Shown one piece after another: positions 1-8,067 of a stretch of 64,000 bases of DNA (positions are counted from its first letter, which is position 1; each line of letters begins with the position of its first letter). Location: positions 31,239 to 95,238 of the forward strand of contig NZ_JOAP01000036.1 in NCBI RefSeq assembly GCF_000720475.1, given 5' to 3'. The stretch is from Streptomyces aureocirculatus (GTDB lineage: Bacteria > Actinomycetota > Actinomycetes > Streptomycetales > Streptomycetaceae). Below the pieces are notes generated by a model. It searched no databases, was not told the DNA's origin, and saw nothing but the letters and a program-made list of their open reading frames with translations. The position numbers were made by a program, and so were the translations under genes.

Positions 1-1559
1 CGCAGCACCGCGTCGCGGCCGAGGCCGTCCGGTGCGGCGGTGACGTCGGTGACGGTCATACGGCCCGTCGTCAGCGTGCCGGTCTTGTCGAGGACGACGG
101 TGTCGATCCGGCGCAGCGTCTCCAGGGCGCGTGGCCCGCTGATCAGCACGCCGAGCCGGGCACCGCGCCCGGTGGCGGCGAGCAGCGCGGTGGGCGTCGC
201 GAGGCCCAGTGCGCAGGGGCAGGCGACGACGAGGACCGCCACGGACGCGGTGACCGCCGCCTCGGGTGCGGCGCCCGCGCCCAGCCAGAACCCGAGGACG
301 GTCACGGCCAGCGTCAGGACCACGGGGACGAAGACGCCCGCCGCGGCGTCCGCGAGCCGCTGGGCGCGCGCCTTGCCCGCCTGGGCGTCCGTCACCATGC
401 GTGTGATGCGGGCGAGTTGCGTGTCGGCGCCCACCGCGGTCGCGCGGACCGTGAGGAACCCGCCCGCGTTCACGGCGGCGCCGACGACGGCTCCGCCGGG
501 CCCGGCCGCCACCGGCTCGCTCTCACCGGTGACGAGCGACAGGTCGAGCGCGGACGTGCCGGACACCACCACGCCGTCGGTGGCCACCCGCTCCCCGGGC
601 CGCACCACGAACTCCTGGCCCACCCGCAGTTGTCCGGCGGGGATCCGCCGCTCCGTGCCGTCCGCGTCCCGTACCGCGACGTCCTTGACGGCGAGCGAGG
701 CCAGTGAACGCAGCGCCGCACCCGTGCGGTGCCGCGCCCGTGACTCCAGGAAGCGTCCCGCGAGCACGGAGAGCGGCACCCCGACCGCCGCCTCCAGGTA
801 CACGTGGTGGGCACCGCCGCCCGCGGCCGGAAGCACCTCGAACGGCATCCGCGTCCCCGGCTCGCCCGCGCCACCGATGAACAGGGCGTACACCGACCAC
901 GAGAAGGAGGCGGCGACACCGAGCGACACCAGGGTGTCCATGGTCGCGGCGGCGTGCCGCAGCCCGCGCAGCGCCCGCCGGTGGAACGGCCACGCGCCCC
1001 ACACCGCCACCGGCGCCGTGAGCACGAAGCACAGCCACTGCCAGTTGCGGAACTGCCAGGCGGGCACCATGGGCAGGACGAGCACGGGCAGCGAGAGCGC
1101 GGCGGTGACCAGGAGCCGGTGCCGCTCGGCACGCCGCTCCCTCGCGTCCCTCGCGGCGTCCGTGTCCTGTGTGCTGTCGGTGGCGTGCCGGGCGTCGATG
1201 CCGTCTGTGCCGTCTGTGGCATCTGTGGCATCTGTGGCATCTGTGGCATCTGTGCCGACGGTGCCGTCTGCGGTCGCCGCGTTGACCGGCGTCACTCGTT
1301 CCGGTTCCGCGGGCGGGGGCGGCAGTTCGGCGGTGTACCCGGCCCGTACGACGACGGCGACGAGGTCGTCCGGCGAGGTGCCCGTGGGGTGGCGCACCCG
1401 GGCCCGACCGGTGGCGAGGTTCACGGTGGCGCTGACCCCGGGGAGCCCGCCCAGCTTCTTCTCGACCCGGTTCACGCAGGCGGCGCAGGTCATGCCGCCG
1501 ACGAGCAGGTCGGTGGTCGTGCCTTCGCCGGTTGCCGGGGCCGTGGTCCCGGCGGTCAC
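1..1559 (-). CDS. Copper-translocating P-type ATPase, N-terminal part (cut by window edge)
   Basis: This is a P1B-type ATPase that should export Cu+ across the cytoplasmic membrane. About 519 N-terminal residues lie in the window and the C-terminus is outside. It has one N-terminal heavy-metal domain with GMTCAAC (Cys25 and Cys28), a linker with a short Asp-Ala-Thr repeat, membrane segments, the actuator TGES, the Cu-type CPC motif (residues 447-449) and the phosphorylation motif DKTGTLT (Asp491). The CPC motif points to monovalent copper or silver. The GTG start at 1559 overlaps the stop of the upstream small membrane gene by four bases (GTGA), so the two are probably translationally coupled. 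Family assignment is secure; copper specificity is inferred from the motif. Confidence 0.93.
   Translation of the reverse strand, partial: MTAGTTAPATGEGTTTDLLVGGMTCAACVNRVEKKLGGLPGVSATVNLATGRARVRHPTGTSPDDLVAVVVRAGYTAELPPPPAEPERVTPVNAATADGTVGTDATDATDATDATDGTDGIDARHATDSTQDTDAARDARERRAERHRLLVTAALSLPVLVLPMVPAWQFRNWQWLCFVLTAPVAVWGAWPFHRRALRGLRHAAATMDTLVSLGVAASFSWSVYALFIGGAGEPGTRMPFEVLPAAGGGAHHVYLEAAVGVPLSVLAGRFLESRARHRTGAALRSLASLAVKDVAVRDADGTERRIPAGQLRVGQEFVVRPGERVATDGVVVSGTSALDLSLVTGESEPVAAGPGGAVVGAAVNAGGFLTVRATAVGADTQLARITRMVTDAQAGKARAQRLADAAAGVFVPVVLTLAVTVLGFWLGAGAAPEAAVTASVAVLVVACPCALGLATPTALLAATGRGARLGVLISGPRALETLRRIDTVVLDKTGTLTTGRMTVTDVTAAPDGLGRDAVL
1200..1256 (-). repeat. In-frame 9-bp tandem repeat in the ATPase linker
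   Basis: Four exact copies of ACAGATGCC (read on the minus strand, 1218-1253) with degenerate copies at the flanks encode an Asp-Ala-Thr repeat. It lies between the metal-binding domain and the first membrane helix. Length changes would stay in frame and would only alter the linker length. Confidence 0.85.
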
Positions 1560-1822
1560 CGGCCGTGCCCCCCGTGCGAACCGCCGTGCCCGCCATCGCC
1601 ACCGGTGCCGCCTTCGCGGCTCGTGTCGCCGCCGGGGTCCGACGACCGCATGCCCGGCGCGACCGGCCCCACCGCCGAGCCGACCTGGTGGGCGACGGCG
1701 AAGACGACGACGAGCAGCACGACGAAGCCGAGCAGCGCGGGCGGCGGCCGCCACCGCCGCACACCGCCCGGTGCGCGGTCGGAACCCGCCGTACGCGCGG
1801 TGGTTGAACGCTCGTCTGCCAT
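1556..1822 (-). CDS. Small single-pass membrane protein with His/Gly-rich tail, upstream of the copper ATPase
   Basis: An 88-residue protein with a basic N-terminus, one hydrophobic segment at about residues 30-50, and a C-terminal tail rich in Gly and His (three GGHGG/SHGGHG-type clusters). It overlaps the start of the copper ATPase by four bases, so it is very likely co-translated with it. The His-rich tail suggests metal binding near the membrane, perhaps passing copper to or from the pump. That role is inference; I do not recognise a named family. Confidence 0.7.
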   Translation of the reverse strand: MADERSTTARTAGSDRAPGGVRRWRPPPALLGFVVLLVVVFAVAHQVGSAVGPVAPGMRSSDPGGDTSREGGTGGDGGHGGSHGGHGR

Positions 1823-2048
1823 CGACGCTCCCGTGACTGGTTTGGGGGTACGGGGCCGCGGACACCCGGCACCGGGCAGGTGGTCGTGCGGGCGGGGCGG
1901 CGGGTTCCCGGGTGTTCTCGTGGCGTTGGCGCGCCGCTCGCACATGTGACACGTGCCATGCGACCGTGTCGTGGTTGGGCCGATCGGGTGAGTTGCGTAA
2001 GAATTGCCAGGTGCAGACGTTGAGGACGAGCCAGGACGGGGTTGCTCT

Positions 2049-2432
2049 GTGACCAGCCACGAAGCCACCGACGAACAGTGGGAGGGGCTCGCCCAGGTAG
2101 TACCGCTGCGCGGCCGCAACGAGTGGCCGTCATGGCCAGGGCACGGCGCGCTGCCCGACGCGGAGACGGAGGCGCGCCGGCGCTTCATCGTCACGCGCGT
2201 GAACATCTTCGCGGACGCCCGCGACGTCGCCGAGTACCTGATGGCGCAGACACCGGTCCTGCTCGACCTGTCCGGCGCCGAGGCCGAAGTCGCCAAACGC
2301 GTCCTGGACTTCAGCAGCGGCGTGGTCTTCGGCCTCGGCTGCGGCATGCACCGCGTGGAGAAGAACGTCTTTCTCCTGTCACCGCCCGACACGGAGGTCC
2401 AGGGCCTCGTGGAGGCGGCGACCGGCATCTGA
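2049..2432 (+). CDS. sflB: SepF-like cell-division protein (SflB-type)
   Basis: A 127-residue protein with the SepF fold core: an R-x-FIVTRVNIFADARDVAEY segment, then LLDLSGAEAEVAKRVLDFSSGVVFGL and a C-terminal KNVFLLSP strand. SepF proteins bind FtsZ and tether the division ring to the membrane; Streptomyces carries extra SepF-like paralogues (SflA, SflB) that affect FtsZ placement in aerial hyphae. The GTG at 2049 sits about 8 bases after AGGACGGGG; the in-frame TTG at 2004 has no such site. The SflB name rests on remembered gene order (SCO5967 region), the family on the sequence. Confidence 0.82.
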   Translation: MTSHEATDEQWEGLAQVVPLRGRNEWPSWPGHGALPDAETEARRRFIVTRVNIFADARDVAEYLMAQTPVLLDLSGAEAEVAKRVLDFSSGVVFGLGCGMHRVEKNVFLLSPPDTEVQGLVEAATGI

Positions 2433-2450
2433 CCGGCGACCGGCATCCGC

Positions 2451-2540
2451 CCGGTGCCTGTGCGTGGCCCGGTGCCTGTGCGTGGCTCAGCGACCGTGCG
2501 TGGCCCGGCGACCGTGCGTGGCCCCGCGACCGTGCGTGGC
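2451..2540. repeat. Five tandem 18-bp repeats after sflB
   Basis: Five consecutive 18-base units, each ending in GTGCGTGGC, begin 18 bases after the sflB stop. The first two units are identical (CCGGTGCCTGTGCGTGGC) and the last three carry CGACC in place of TGCCT. No gene covers them. They could be a local satellite or form part of the mRNA 3' end. Confidence 0.85.
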
Positions 2541-2659
2541 CTGGCGTGATCTAGCCCACCACACCCCGCCACGTGGGACTTCGGGCCGTGATCCCTCGAT
2601 CGTGCGAAGGTCCGTCGGGCGGAACGGTTCGGCTGGAACGGCAGCCATAACGTCCGGTC

Positions 2660-3844
2660 ATGAGTGTGCACTCCCGCCGGGCGCTCGCGCAGGATCGGAC
2701 GGCCCGCGCCAGGCCCCGCGTCACCGAGCTGCGTCTTTCCGCCTTCGAGGGGCACCGGGGCGCCGCGTTCCCGCTCGGTCCGCTCACTCTGTTCGCGGGG
2801 CCGAGCGGCAGCGGAAAGACCAGCGCGCTCCGGGCGTACGAGGCGCTGGCGCTGCTCGGCGCGGGAGCCGAGCTGATCGACGCCTTCCCGCAGCCCGCCC
2901 GCTGTGTGCCCGAGCGGGCGCGGGCCGACGGCCAGGCCCGCCGCGGCTTCCGCATCGGCTGCACGGTCGACGGCCCCGCCGGACCCGTACGCCTCGACGT
3001 GGCCGTCCAGGCCGAACCGGAACTGCGCATCGCGGGCGAACGGTTGACGCGCGACGGACTCACGCTCCTGGAGACCGCCCTGCGCGACCCCGGCCGCCGC
3101 GCCGTCCAGGCGGCCTGGCACACCGCGGGCGCCGCGCCCGTCACCCGCGCGCCCCTGCCCGACGACCGCCTCGGCACGGCCCTGCTGCCGCTGCGCGTCG
3201 CGGGCAAGACCGACGGCCAGCGCCTGGTGCTCGCCGCCGCCGAGCAGGTCGTCGTCGCCCTGCGCTCGGTGTTCGCCTGCGACCCCCGCCCCACCCGCAT
3301 GCGCGAGCCCGTGCCGCCAGGACTCGTCGGCACCGGGCGCCTCCTCGGGGGCTGCGACAACCTCGCGGAAGTCCTGTGGCGCACCCGCTCCGAGTGCGGT
3401 ACCCGGCACGCCCAGCTCGTGACCGCGCTGCGTGCCGGGTGCGCGGGGCCCGTGGCCGACGTACGCGCCGAGGAGACGCGGGACGGCGCGCTGCGGGCAC
3501 TGCTCGACCGCGGTGACGGCGTGCGCACCTCCATGGGCCGCCTCGGCGACGGCGAACTGCGCTATCTGGCCCTCGCCCTGGTCCTGCTCACCGGCCCCCG
3601 GGTCCTGGAGGTCGACCCGGCGGCGGAGGTCCCCGAGGCCTACCAGAGCCTCACGGTCCTCGCCGACGGCTTCGACCGCTGTCTGGACCAGCGCCAGAAG
3701 CGGGCCATCGCCGACCTCGCGGCCCGTATGTGCGCCCGCGGCCACCTGCGCCTGATCGGTGCCGTGGCCGACGCCACCTGGGCCGCGACGGCGGACGGCG
3801 TGACCGTGGTGGACCTGGGGCGGCCCGGACCTGCCGGGATGTAG
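2660..3844 (+). CDS. AAA/ABC-like ATP-binding protein, function unknown
   Basis: A 394-residue protein with an intact Walker A (GPSGSGKTS, about residues 48-56) set in a RecF/SMC-type N-terminal lobe (a VTELRLSAFEGHRGAAF strand before the P-loop). It has a late signature-like segment GRLGDGELRYLALALVLL, as in ABC-class heads, but no long coiled coil. The region expected to hold Walker B is weak (GPRVLEVDP). It starts at an ATG and is followed 13 bases later by the MazG-like gene, so the two are probably one transcript. RecF-like ATPases of this size occur widely in Streptomyces without a known role. Confidence 0.75.
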   Translation: MSVHSRRALAQDRTARARPRVTELRLSAFEGHRGAAFPLGPLTLFAGPSGSGKTSALRAYEALALLGAGAELIDAFPQPARCVPERARADGQARRGFRIGCTVDGPAGPVRLDVAVQAEPELRIAGERLTRDGLTLLETALRDPGRRAVQAAWHTAGAAPVTRAPLPDDRLGTALLPLRVAGKTDGQRLVLAAAEQVVVALRSVFACDPRPTRMREPVPPGLVGTGRLLGGCDNLAEVLWRTRSECGTRHAQLVTALRAGCAGPVADVRAEETRDGALRALLDRGDGVRTSMGRLGDGELRYLALALVLLTGPRVLEVDPAAEVPEAYQSLTVLADGFDRCLDQRQKRAIADLAARMCARGHLRLIGAVADATWAATADGVTVVDLGRPGPAGM

Positions 3845-3857
3845 TTGACTTGGGGCC

Positions 3858-4181
3858 GTGACAGATCATGACGTAGCGGGACTGCAGCGCAGGCTGGCCG
3901 AGTTCGCGGCCGCGCGCGACTGGGAGCCCTACCACACGCCCAAGAACCTGGCCGCCGCGCTCAGCGTGGAGGCCGCCGAACTCGTGGAGATCTTCCAGTG
4001 GCTGACCCCGGAGGAGTCGGCACGGATCATGGACGACCCGGAGTCGGCGCACCGCGTCACCGACGAGGTCGCCGACGTCCTCGCCTATCTGCTGCAGTTC
4101 TGCGGCCGACTGGGCATCGATCCGCTCACGGCGCTTGCGGCGAAGATCGACCGGAACGAGCACCGCTTCCCGGCGCCCTAG
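3858..4181 (+). CDS. MazG-like nucleotide pyrophosphohydrolase
   Basis: A 107-residue all-alpha NTP pyrophosphatase of the MazG/RS21-C6 (dCTPase) class. The metal-binding pattern is visible as EAAELVEIFQW followed by DEVADVLAYLL, with the usual HTPKNLAAALS substrate helix before it. Such enzymes hydrolyse non-canonical or surplus (d)NTPs to the monophosphate and PPi. The GTG start lies 13 bases after the ATP-binding protein stop, so it is likely in the same operon. Confidence 0.88.
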   Translation: MTDHDVAGLQRRLAEFAAARDWEPYHTPKNLAAALSVEAAELVEIFQWLTPEESARIMDDPESAHRVTDEVADVLAYLLQFCGRLGIDPLTALAAKIDRNEHRFPAP

Positions 4182-4509
4182 CCCCAGCCCTGGACGGCTC
4201 CACCGCGCAACCGCTCCACGGCGCAACCGGTGCTGAGCCCCCGGCATTCACGGCGCACACGGCGCGCACCCCCGCCCCTCAAGTCCTCTCAAGTCGTGTG
4301 CCGTCACCACCCGTTGGACATGCCGAAAGCCCCCCAAAGACACCTCATCGTCACTCTCCGCAGTCAATGCATTGTCCATTGGCGAATTTTTGTCCACAGA
4401 TTTCAGGCTTCCTCTGGCTTTTCGTCCTGAAGGCGCTCACTGTGGGTAGTGGTTAGGGGAGTTCGGTTGCACGTGCTGTGTGAGGGCGCGGGATGAATGG
4501 GGACGGCGC
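4182..4509. other. Gene-free gap with an AT-richer stretch
   Basis: No credible gene is seen. A 60-base AT-richer patch at 4360-4425 contains two direct copies of TTGTCCA (4372-4378 and 4390-4396), 18 bases apart. This may be a promoter or regulator site for the gene starting at 4510, but no clear -10/-35 pair stands out. Confidence 0.4.
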
Positions 4510-4992
4510 ATGGATGCGATGCGGCTCATCGAGGCGAGCAGGTGCGCTCTGGCGCGAAGTCGGGAGCCCGCCTCCCTCGTGGCGGAGGTGTGGCAGTCCC
4601 AGGCTCTGGCGCAGGCGATCGGCAGCCGCCTCGCGGTCGCGGGGCCTCCGGAGTTACGGGGCGAGGCGCTCGGCCTCAGCGAACTGAGCGGCAGGGGCTG
4701 CGCGGTCCTGAGCCACCCCCCGCCGACACCCCAGGAGATACGCGCGGCGAAGCTGACGACGATAGGCGATGCCCACGACACCCTCCTCGGCCTCGGCGTG
4801 CTCCTGGGTGAAGTGGGCATCGCCCTGGTCACGGTGGCGATGGGCGCCGACGACGAGGGGGTGTACTGGCAGTGCATGGAGGCCATCGACGCGGCCGACG
4901 AGGCCAGGGACCGCGTCCTGGAGATGCTCCGCAGACTCGCCGCCAGAGCGCGCGACACCCCGGAGCCCTCGGGGACCCGCCCCGTCTGCTGA
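4510..4992 (+). CDS. Conserved actinobacterial hypothetical protein (resembles DUF6099)
   Basis: A 160-residue soluble, helix-rich protein beginning MDAMRLIEASRCALARS. The ATG at 4510 follows GGGGACG by about 5 bases and is preferred over the GTG at 4480. There is no signal peptide, membrane helix or catalytic motif. A C-terminal helix rich in acidic residues (DAADEARDRVLEMLRRL) ends before a Pro-rich tail. It resembles the Streptomyces DUF6099-type proteins as I recall them; function is unknown. Confidence 0.65.
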   Translation: MDAMRLIEASRCALARSREPASLVAEVWQSQALAQAIGSRLAVAGPPELRGEALGLSELSGRGCAVLSHPPPTPQEIRAAKLTTIGDAHDTLLGLGVLLGEVGIALVTVAMGADDEGVYWQCMEAIDAADEARDRVLEMLRRLAARARDTPEPSGTRPVC

Positions 4993-5042
4993 GACGAGCC
5001 ACCGCCCCGGCCATCCTCAGGCGCCGCCAGACCCACCGCCCA

Positions 5043-5180
5043 CCGTTCCGCGCTCGCCTGCCGTTCCGCGCCCGTCCGCCGTTCCGCGCTCGCCTGCCGT
5101 TCCGCGCCCGCCCGCCGTTCCGGCACCGTCCGCCGTTCCGCCGCCGCCCACCGGCGGATGCCCCACCGGCGGATGCCCCG
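5043..5180. repeat. Six 18-bp repeats followed by two 15-bp repeats
   Basis: Six tandem 18-base units starting CCGTTCCG (5043-5150), of which units 1 and 3 are identical, are followed directly by two near-identical 15-base units CCGGCGGATGCCCC(A/G) (5151-5180). They lie in the 420-base gap between the hypothetical gene and the LLM oxidoreductase. No protein is credible across them. Confidence 0.85.
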
Positions 5181-5415
5181 CCGCGGGGGCGCGCCCCGGC
5201 CGGGCAAGGCGGTTGCTGCGGGGGCGCCCCGGCGAGGCCGCCGGCGCGGGTGCCGGGCGGTCCGGCTCCGCACCGGCCAACGATCTTCCGTACGGCGTAG
5301 TCACTGGGACGGCCACGCCCCGGCCGCCGCACGCGAGGATTTCACCCGACCGGGGCGGCGGCGCCCTGCCCGGACGGAGAACGTTGACGGGTGTTCGAGC
5401 GTGCAGGATGGACCC

Positions 5416-6339
5416 ATGGATCTTCGCATCTTCACCGAGCCCCAGCAGGGGGCCACTTATGACACGCTGCTCACCGTCGCCAAGGCCACCGAGGACCTCG
5501 GCTTCGACGCCTTCTTCCGCTCCGACCACTATCTGCGCATGGGCTCTGCCGACGGTCTGCCGGGGCCCACGGACGCCTGGATCACGCTGGCGGGCCTCGC
5601 GCGCGAGACGAAGCGGATCCGGCTCGGGACGCTCATGACGGCCGGTACCTTCCGGCTGCCGGGTGTGCTCGCCATCCAGGTGGCCCAGGTCGACCAGATG
5701 TCCGGCGGCCGGGTGGAACTCGGACTCGGAGCGGGCTGGTTCGAGGAGGAGCACAAGGCGTACGGCATCCCGTTCCCGAAGGAGAAGTTCGCGCGCCTTG
5801 AGGAGCAGTTGGCGATCGTCACCGGGCTGTGGGCGACGGAGCCCGGCCGCACGTTCTCCTACGAGGGCACCCACTACCAGCTCACCGACTCGCCCGCGCT
5901 GCCCAAGCCCGCGCAGACCAAGGTGCCGGTCCTGATCGGCGGCCACGGCGCGACGCGCACGCCCCGTCTCGCCGCGCAGTACGCGGACGAGTTCAACATC
6001 CCGTTCGCCTCGGTCGAGGACAGCGAGCGGCAGTTCGGCCGGGTGCGGGCCGCGGCCGAGCAGGCCGGGCGCAAGCCCGACGACCTGGTGTACTCCGCCG
6101 CCCTTGTGGCGTGCGTCGGCAAGGACGACGCCGAGGTCGGGCGCCGCGCGGCGGTCATCGGCCGCGATGTTCAGGAGCTGAAGGCCAACGGCCTCGCGGG
6201 CTCCCCGGCCGAGGTCGTCGACAAGATCGGCCGGTACGCGGAGATCGGCGCGAGCCGTGTCTACCTCCAGTGCCTGGACCTGGCCGACCTGGACCACCTG
6301 GAGCTGATCTCGGCGCAGGTGCAGTCGCAACTGGCCTGA
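5416..6339 (+). CDS. LLM-class F420-dependent oxidoreductase
   Basis: A 307-residue luciferase-like (TIM-barrel) flavin/F420 oxidoreductase starting MDLRIFTEPQQG. The family signature is seen as LGFDAFFRSDHY near residues 30-41, then IRLGTLMTAGTFRLPGVLA and GGRVELGLGAGWFEEEH. The ATG at 5416 has AGGATGG just upstream; the longer frame from 5158 runs through repeat DNA and is rejected. Substrate is unknown. A tandem repeat array begins right at its stop codon. Confidence 0.88.
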   Translation: MDLRIFTEPQQGATYDTLLTVAKATEDLGFDAFFRSDHYLRMGSADGLPGPTDAWITLAGLARETKRIRLGTLMTAGTFRLPGVLAIQVAQVDQMSGGRVELGLGAGWFEEEHKAYGIPFPKEKFARLEEQLAIVTGLWATEPGRTFSYEGTHYQLTDSPALPKPAQTKVPVLIGGHGATRTPRLAAQYADEFNIPFASVEDSERQFGRVRAAAEQAGRKPDDLVYSAALVACVGKDDAEVGRRAAVIGRDVQELKANGLAGSPAEVVDKIGRYAEIGASRVYLQCLDLADLDHLELISAQVQSQLA

Positions 6340-6404
6340 CCCGGGCAAGCCGGTCCGACCCGGGCAAGCCGGTCCGACCCGGGCAAGCCGGTCCGACCCG
6401 GGCC
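6338..6404. repeat. Three and a half 19-bp repeats at the oxidoreductase stop
   Basis: The unit GACCCGGGCAAGCCGGTCC occurs three times without change (6338-6356, 6357-6375, 6376-6394) and then partly again. The first unit overlaps the last two bases of the stop codon. Confidence 0.9.
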
Positions 6405-6510
6405 GCGGGTGGTCGCCGCACTCGGCGACCGCCCGCGACCTGCGGCCCTGCCCGCCCGTGCCGGAGAATCCTGGGTGCGGCCCGGGGGGCTTCGCTGTAC
6501 GTTTGTGCAG

Positions 6511-8067
6511 GTGTTTCTGACCCTCACCACCACCGGTTCCCCCGAACGCCCCGCCACCGACCTCGGGTTCCTGCTGCACAAGCATCCCGGCAGGGCGCAG
6601 GCGTTCGCCACGTCCTACGGGCAGGCGCACGTCTTCTACCCCGAGGCGACAGAGGAGCGCTGCACGGCGGCGCTGCTTCTCGAAGTGGACCCCGTGGCGC
6701 TGGTGCGGCGAGGCAGGGGCGGTGGGGGCAAGGGCCGCGGCGCCGCCCCGGACGCGGCGCTCGCGCAGTACGTGAACGACCGGCCGTACGCGGCGTCCTC
6801 GCTGCTCGCCGTCGCCCTGGGCGGAGTGTTCTCCAGCGCGTTGCGCGGTGTCTGCAAGGCCCTGCCCGAGCGGGCCGGACAGCCGCTTCCGCTGCGCGTG
6901 GAGGTGCCCGCGCTGCCCGCGCGCGGCGGCCCCGAGCTGGTGCGGGCACTGTTCGAGCCGCTGGGCTGGACGGTCACTGCCGATCCTGTGCCGCTCGACG
7001 AGCGCTTCCCCGACTGGGGCGACTCGCGGTACGTGCGCCTCGTCCTTCAGGTGCCGGACGGCGTGCTGACCCTCGGCGCCGCACTGCGCCACCTGTATGT
7101 GCTCCTTCCGGTGCTCGACGACGCCAAGCACTACTGGGTCTCGGCCGACGAGGTCGACAAGCTGCTTCGCGCGGGCGAGGGCTGGCTCGCGGGCCACCCT
7201 GAGCAGCGCCTGATCACCAGCCGCTATCTCGCGCGCCGCTGGTCCCTGACGCGTGCGGCCATGGAGCGGCTCGAACTGGTCAGGCTCGCCGACGCCGACG
7301 ACACGGACGTCGACGAGATCGACAACGCCGTCACCGACGAAGGGCCGGACGAGGAACCGCAGGTGCCGCTCGCCGTGCGGCGCCGCGAGACGCTCCTCGC
7401 CGCCCTCGAGGCGTCGGGCGCCACCCGCGTGCTCGACCTCGGCTGCGGCCAGGGCCAGTTGGTGCAGGCGCTCCTGAAGGACACGCGGTACACCCAGATC
7501 GTGGGCGTCGACGTGTCGATGCGCGCCCTGACCGTCGCCGCCCGGCGGCTGAAGCTGGAGCGGATGGGCGAGCGTCAGGCGGACCGCGTGGCGCTCTTCC
7601 AGGGCTCACTCGCGTACACCGACAAACGCCTCAAGGGGTACGACGCGGCGGTGCTCAGCGAGGTCGTCGAGCACGTCGACCCGGAGCGCCTGCCGGCCCT
7701 GGAGTACGCGGTGTTCGGCTCGGCGCGTCCGCGCACCGTCCTCGTCACGACGCCGAACGTCGAGTACAACGTCCGCTGGGAGACCCTCCCGGCAGGCCAC
7801 GTCCGGCACGGCGACCACCGCTTCGAATGGACCCGCGAGGAGTTCCGCGCCTGGGCGGACGGGGTCGCCCGGCGGCACGCGTACGCGGTGCGGTTCGCAC
7901 CCGTGGGCCCCGACGACCCCGCGGTGGGCCCGCCGACGCAGATGGCGGTCTTCACACGTACGGACGAGGGTTCCACGCGTACGGACGACGGTTCCACGCG
8001 TACGGACGACGGTTCGACGCGTACGGACAACAGCACCGGAAACGGGAAGGGAGCGCAGGCCGCATGA
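6511..8067 (+). CDS. hen1: RNA 3'-terminal 2'-O-methyltransferase Hen1
   Basis: A 518-residue bacterial Hen1 that methylates the 2'-OH of the 3' nucleotide at a broken RNA end before ligation, protecting the repaired site. It has the N-terminal ligase-activating region (residues 1 to about 270) and a C-terminal SAM-dependent methyltransferase domain with VLDLGCGQG (from residue 307). The metal-binding set is E384, E387 and H388 (EVVEH) with a further His at 436 in DHRFEW. The GTG at 6511 is used. Its stop overlaps the Pnkp start (ATGA at 8064), the standard Hen1-Pnkp operon. The last 40 residues are a low-complexity Thr/Asp repeat. Confidence 0.95.
   Translation: MFLTLTTTGSPERPATDLGFLLHKHPGRAQAFATSYGQAHVFYPEATEERCTAALLLEVDPVALVRRGRGGGGKGRGAAPDAALAQYVNDRPYAASSLLAVALGGVFSSALRGVCKALPERAGQPLPLRVEVPALPARGGPELVRALFEPLGWTVTADPVPLDERFPDWGDSRYVRLVLQVPDGVLTLGAALRHLYVLLPVLDDAKHYWVSADEVDKLLRAGEGWLAGHPEQRLITSRYLARRWSLTRAAMERLELVRLADADDTDVDEIDNAVTDEGPDEEPQVPLAVRRRETLLAALEASGATRVLDLGCGQGQLVQALLKDTRYTQIVGVDVSMRALTVAARRLKLERMGERQADRVALFQGSLAYTDKRLKGYDAAVLSEVVEHVDPERLPALEYAVFGSARPRTVLVTTPNVEYNVRWETLPAGHVRHGDHRFEWTREEFRAWADGVARRHAYAVRFAPVGPDDPAVGPPTQMAVFTRTDEGSTRTDDGSTRTDDGSTRTDNSTGNGKGAQAA
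7954..8031 (+). repeat. 21-bp in-frame repeat in the hen1 3' end
   Basis: Three 21-base units and a partial fourth encode TRTDEGS, TRTDDGS, TRTDDGS, TRTDN at the Hen1 C-terminus, after the methyltransferase domain. They probably form a flexible, acidic tail. Confidence 0.9.

Noticed and set aside
1218..1253. 9-bp repeat in the ATPase as a phase-variation switch
   Set aside because: The unit is a multiple of three, so copy-number change cannot shift the frame.
2451..2540. Repeat arrays considered as CRISPR
   Set aside because: Units are directly tandem without unique spacers and no cas genes are present.
4480..4509. Upstream GTG 4480 as start of the hypothetical gene
   Set aside because: The ATG at 4510 has a better-placed GGGGACG and starts at the apparent domain boundary.
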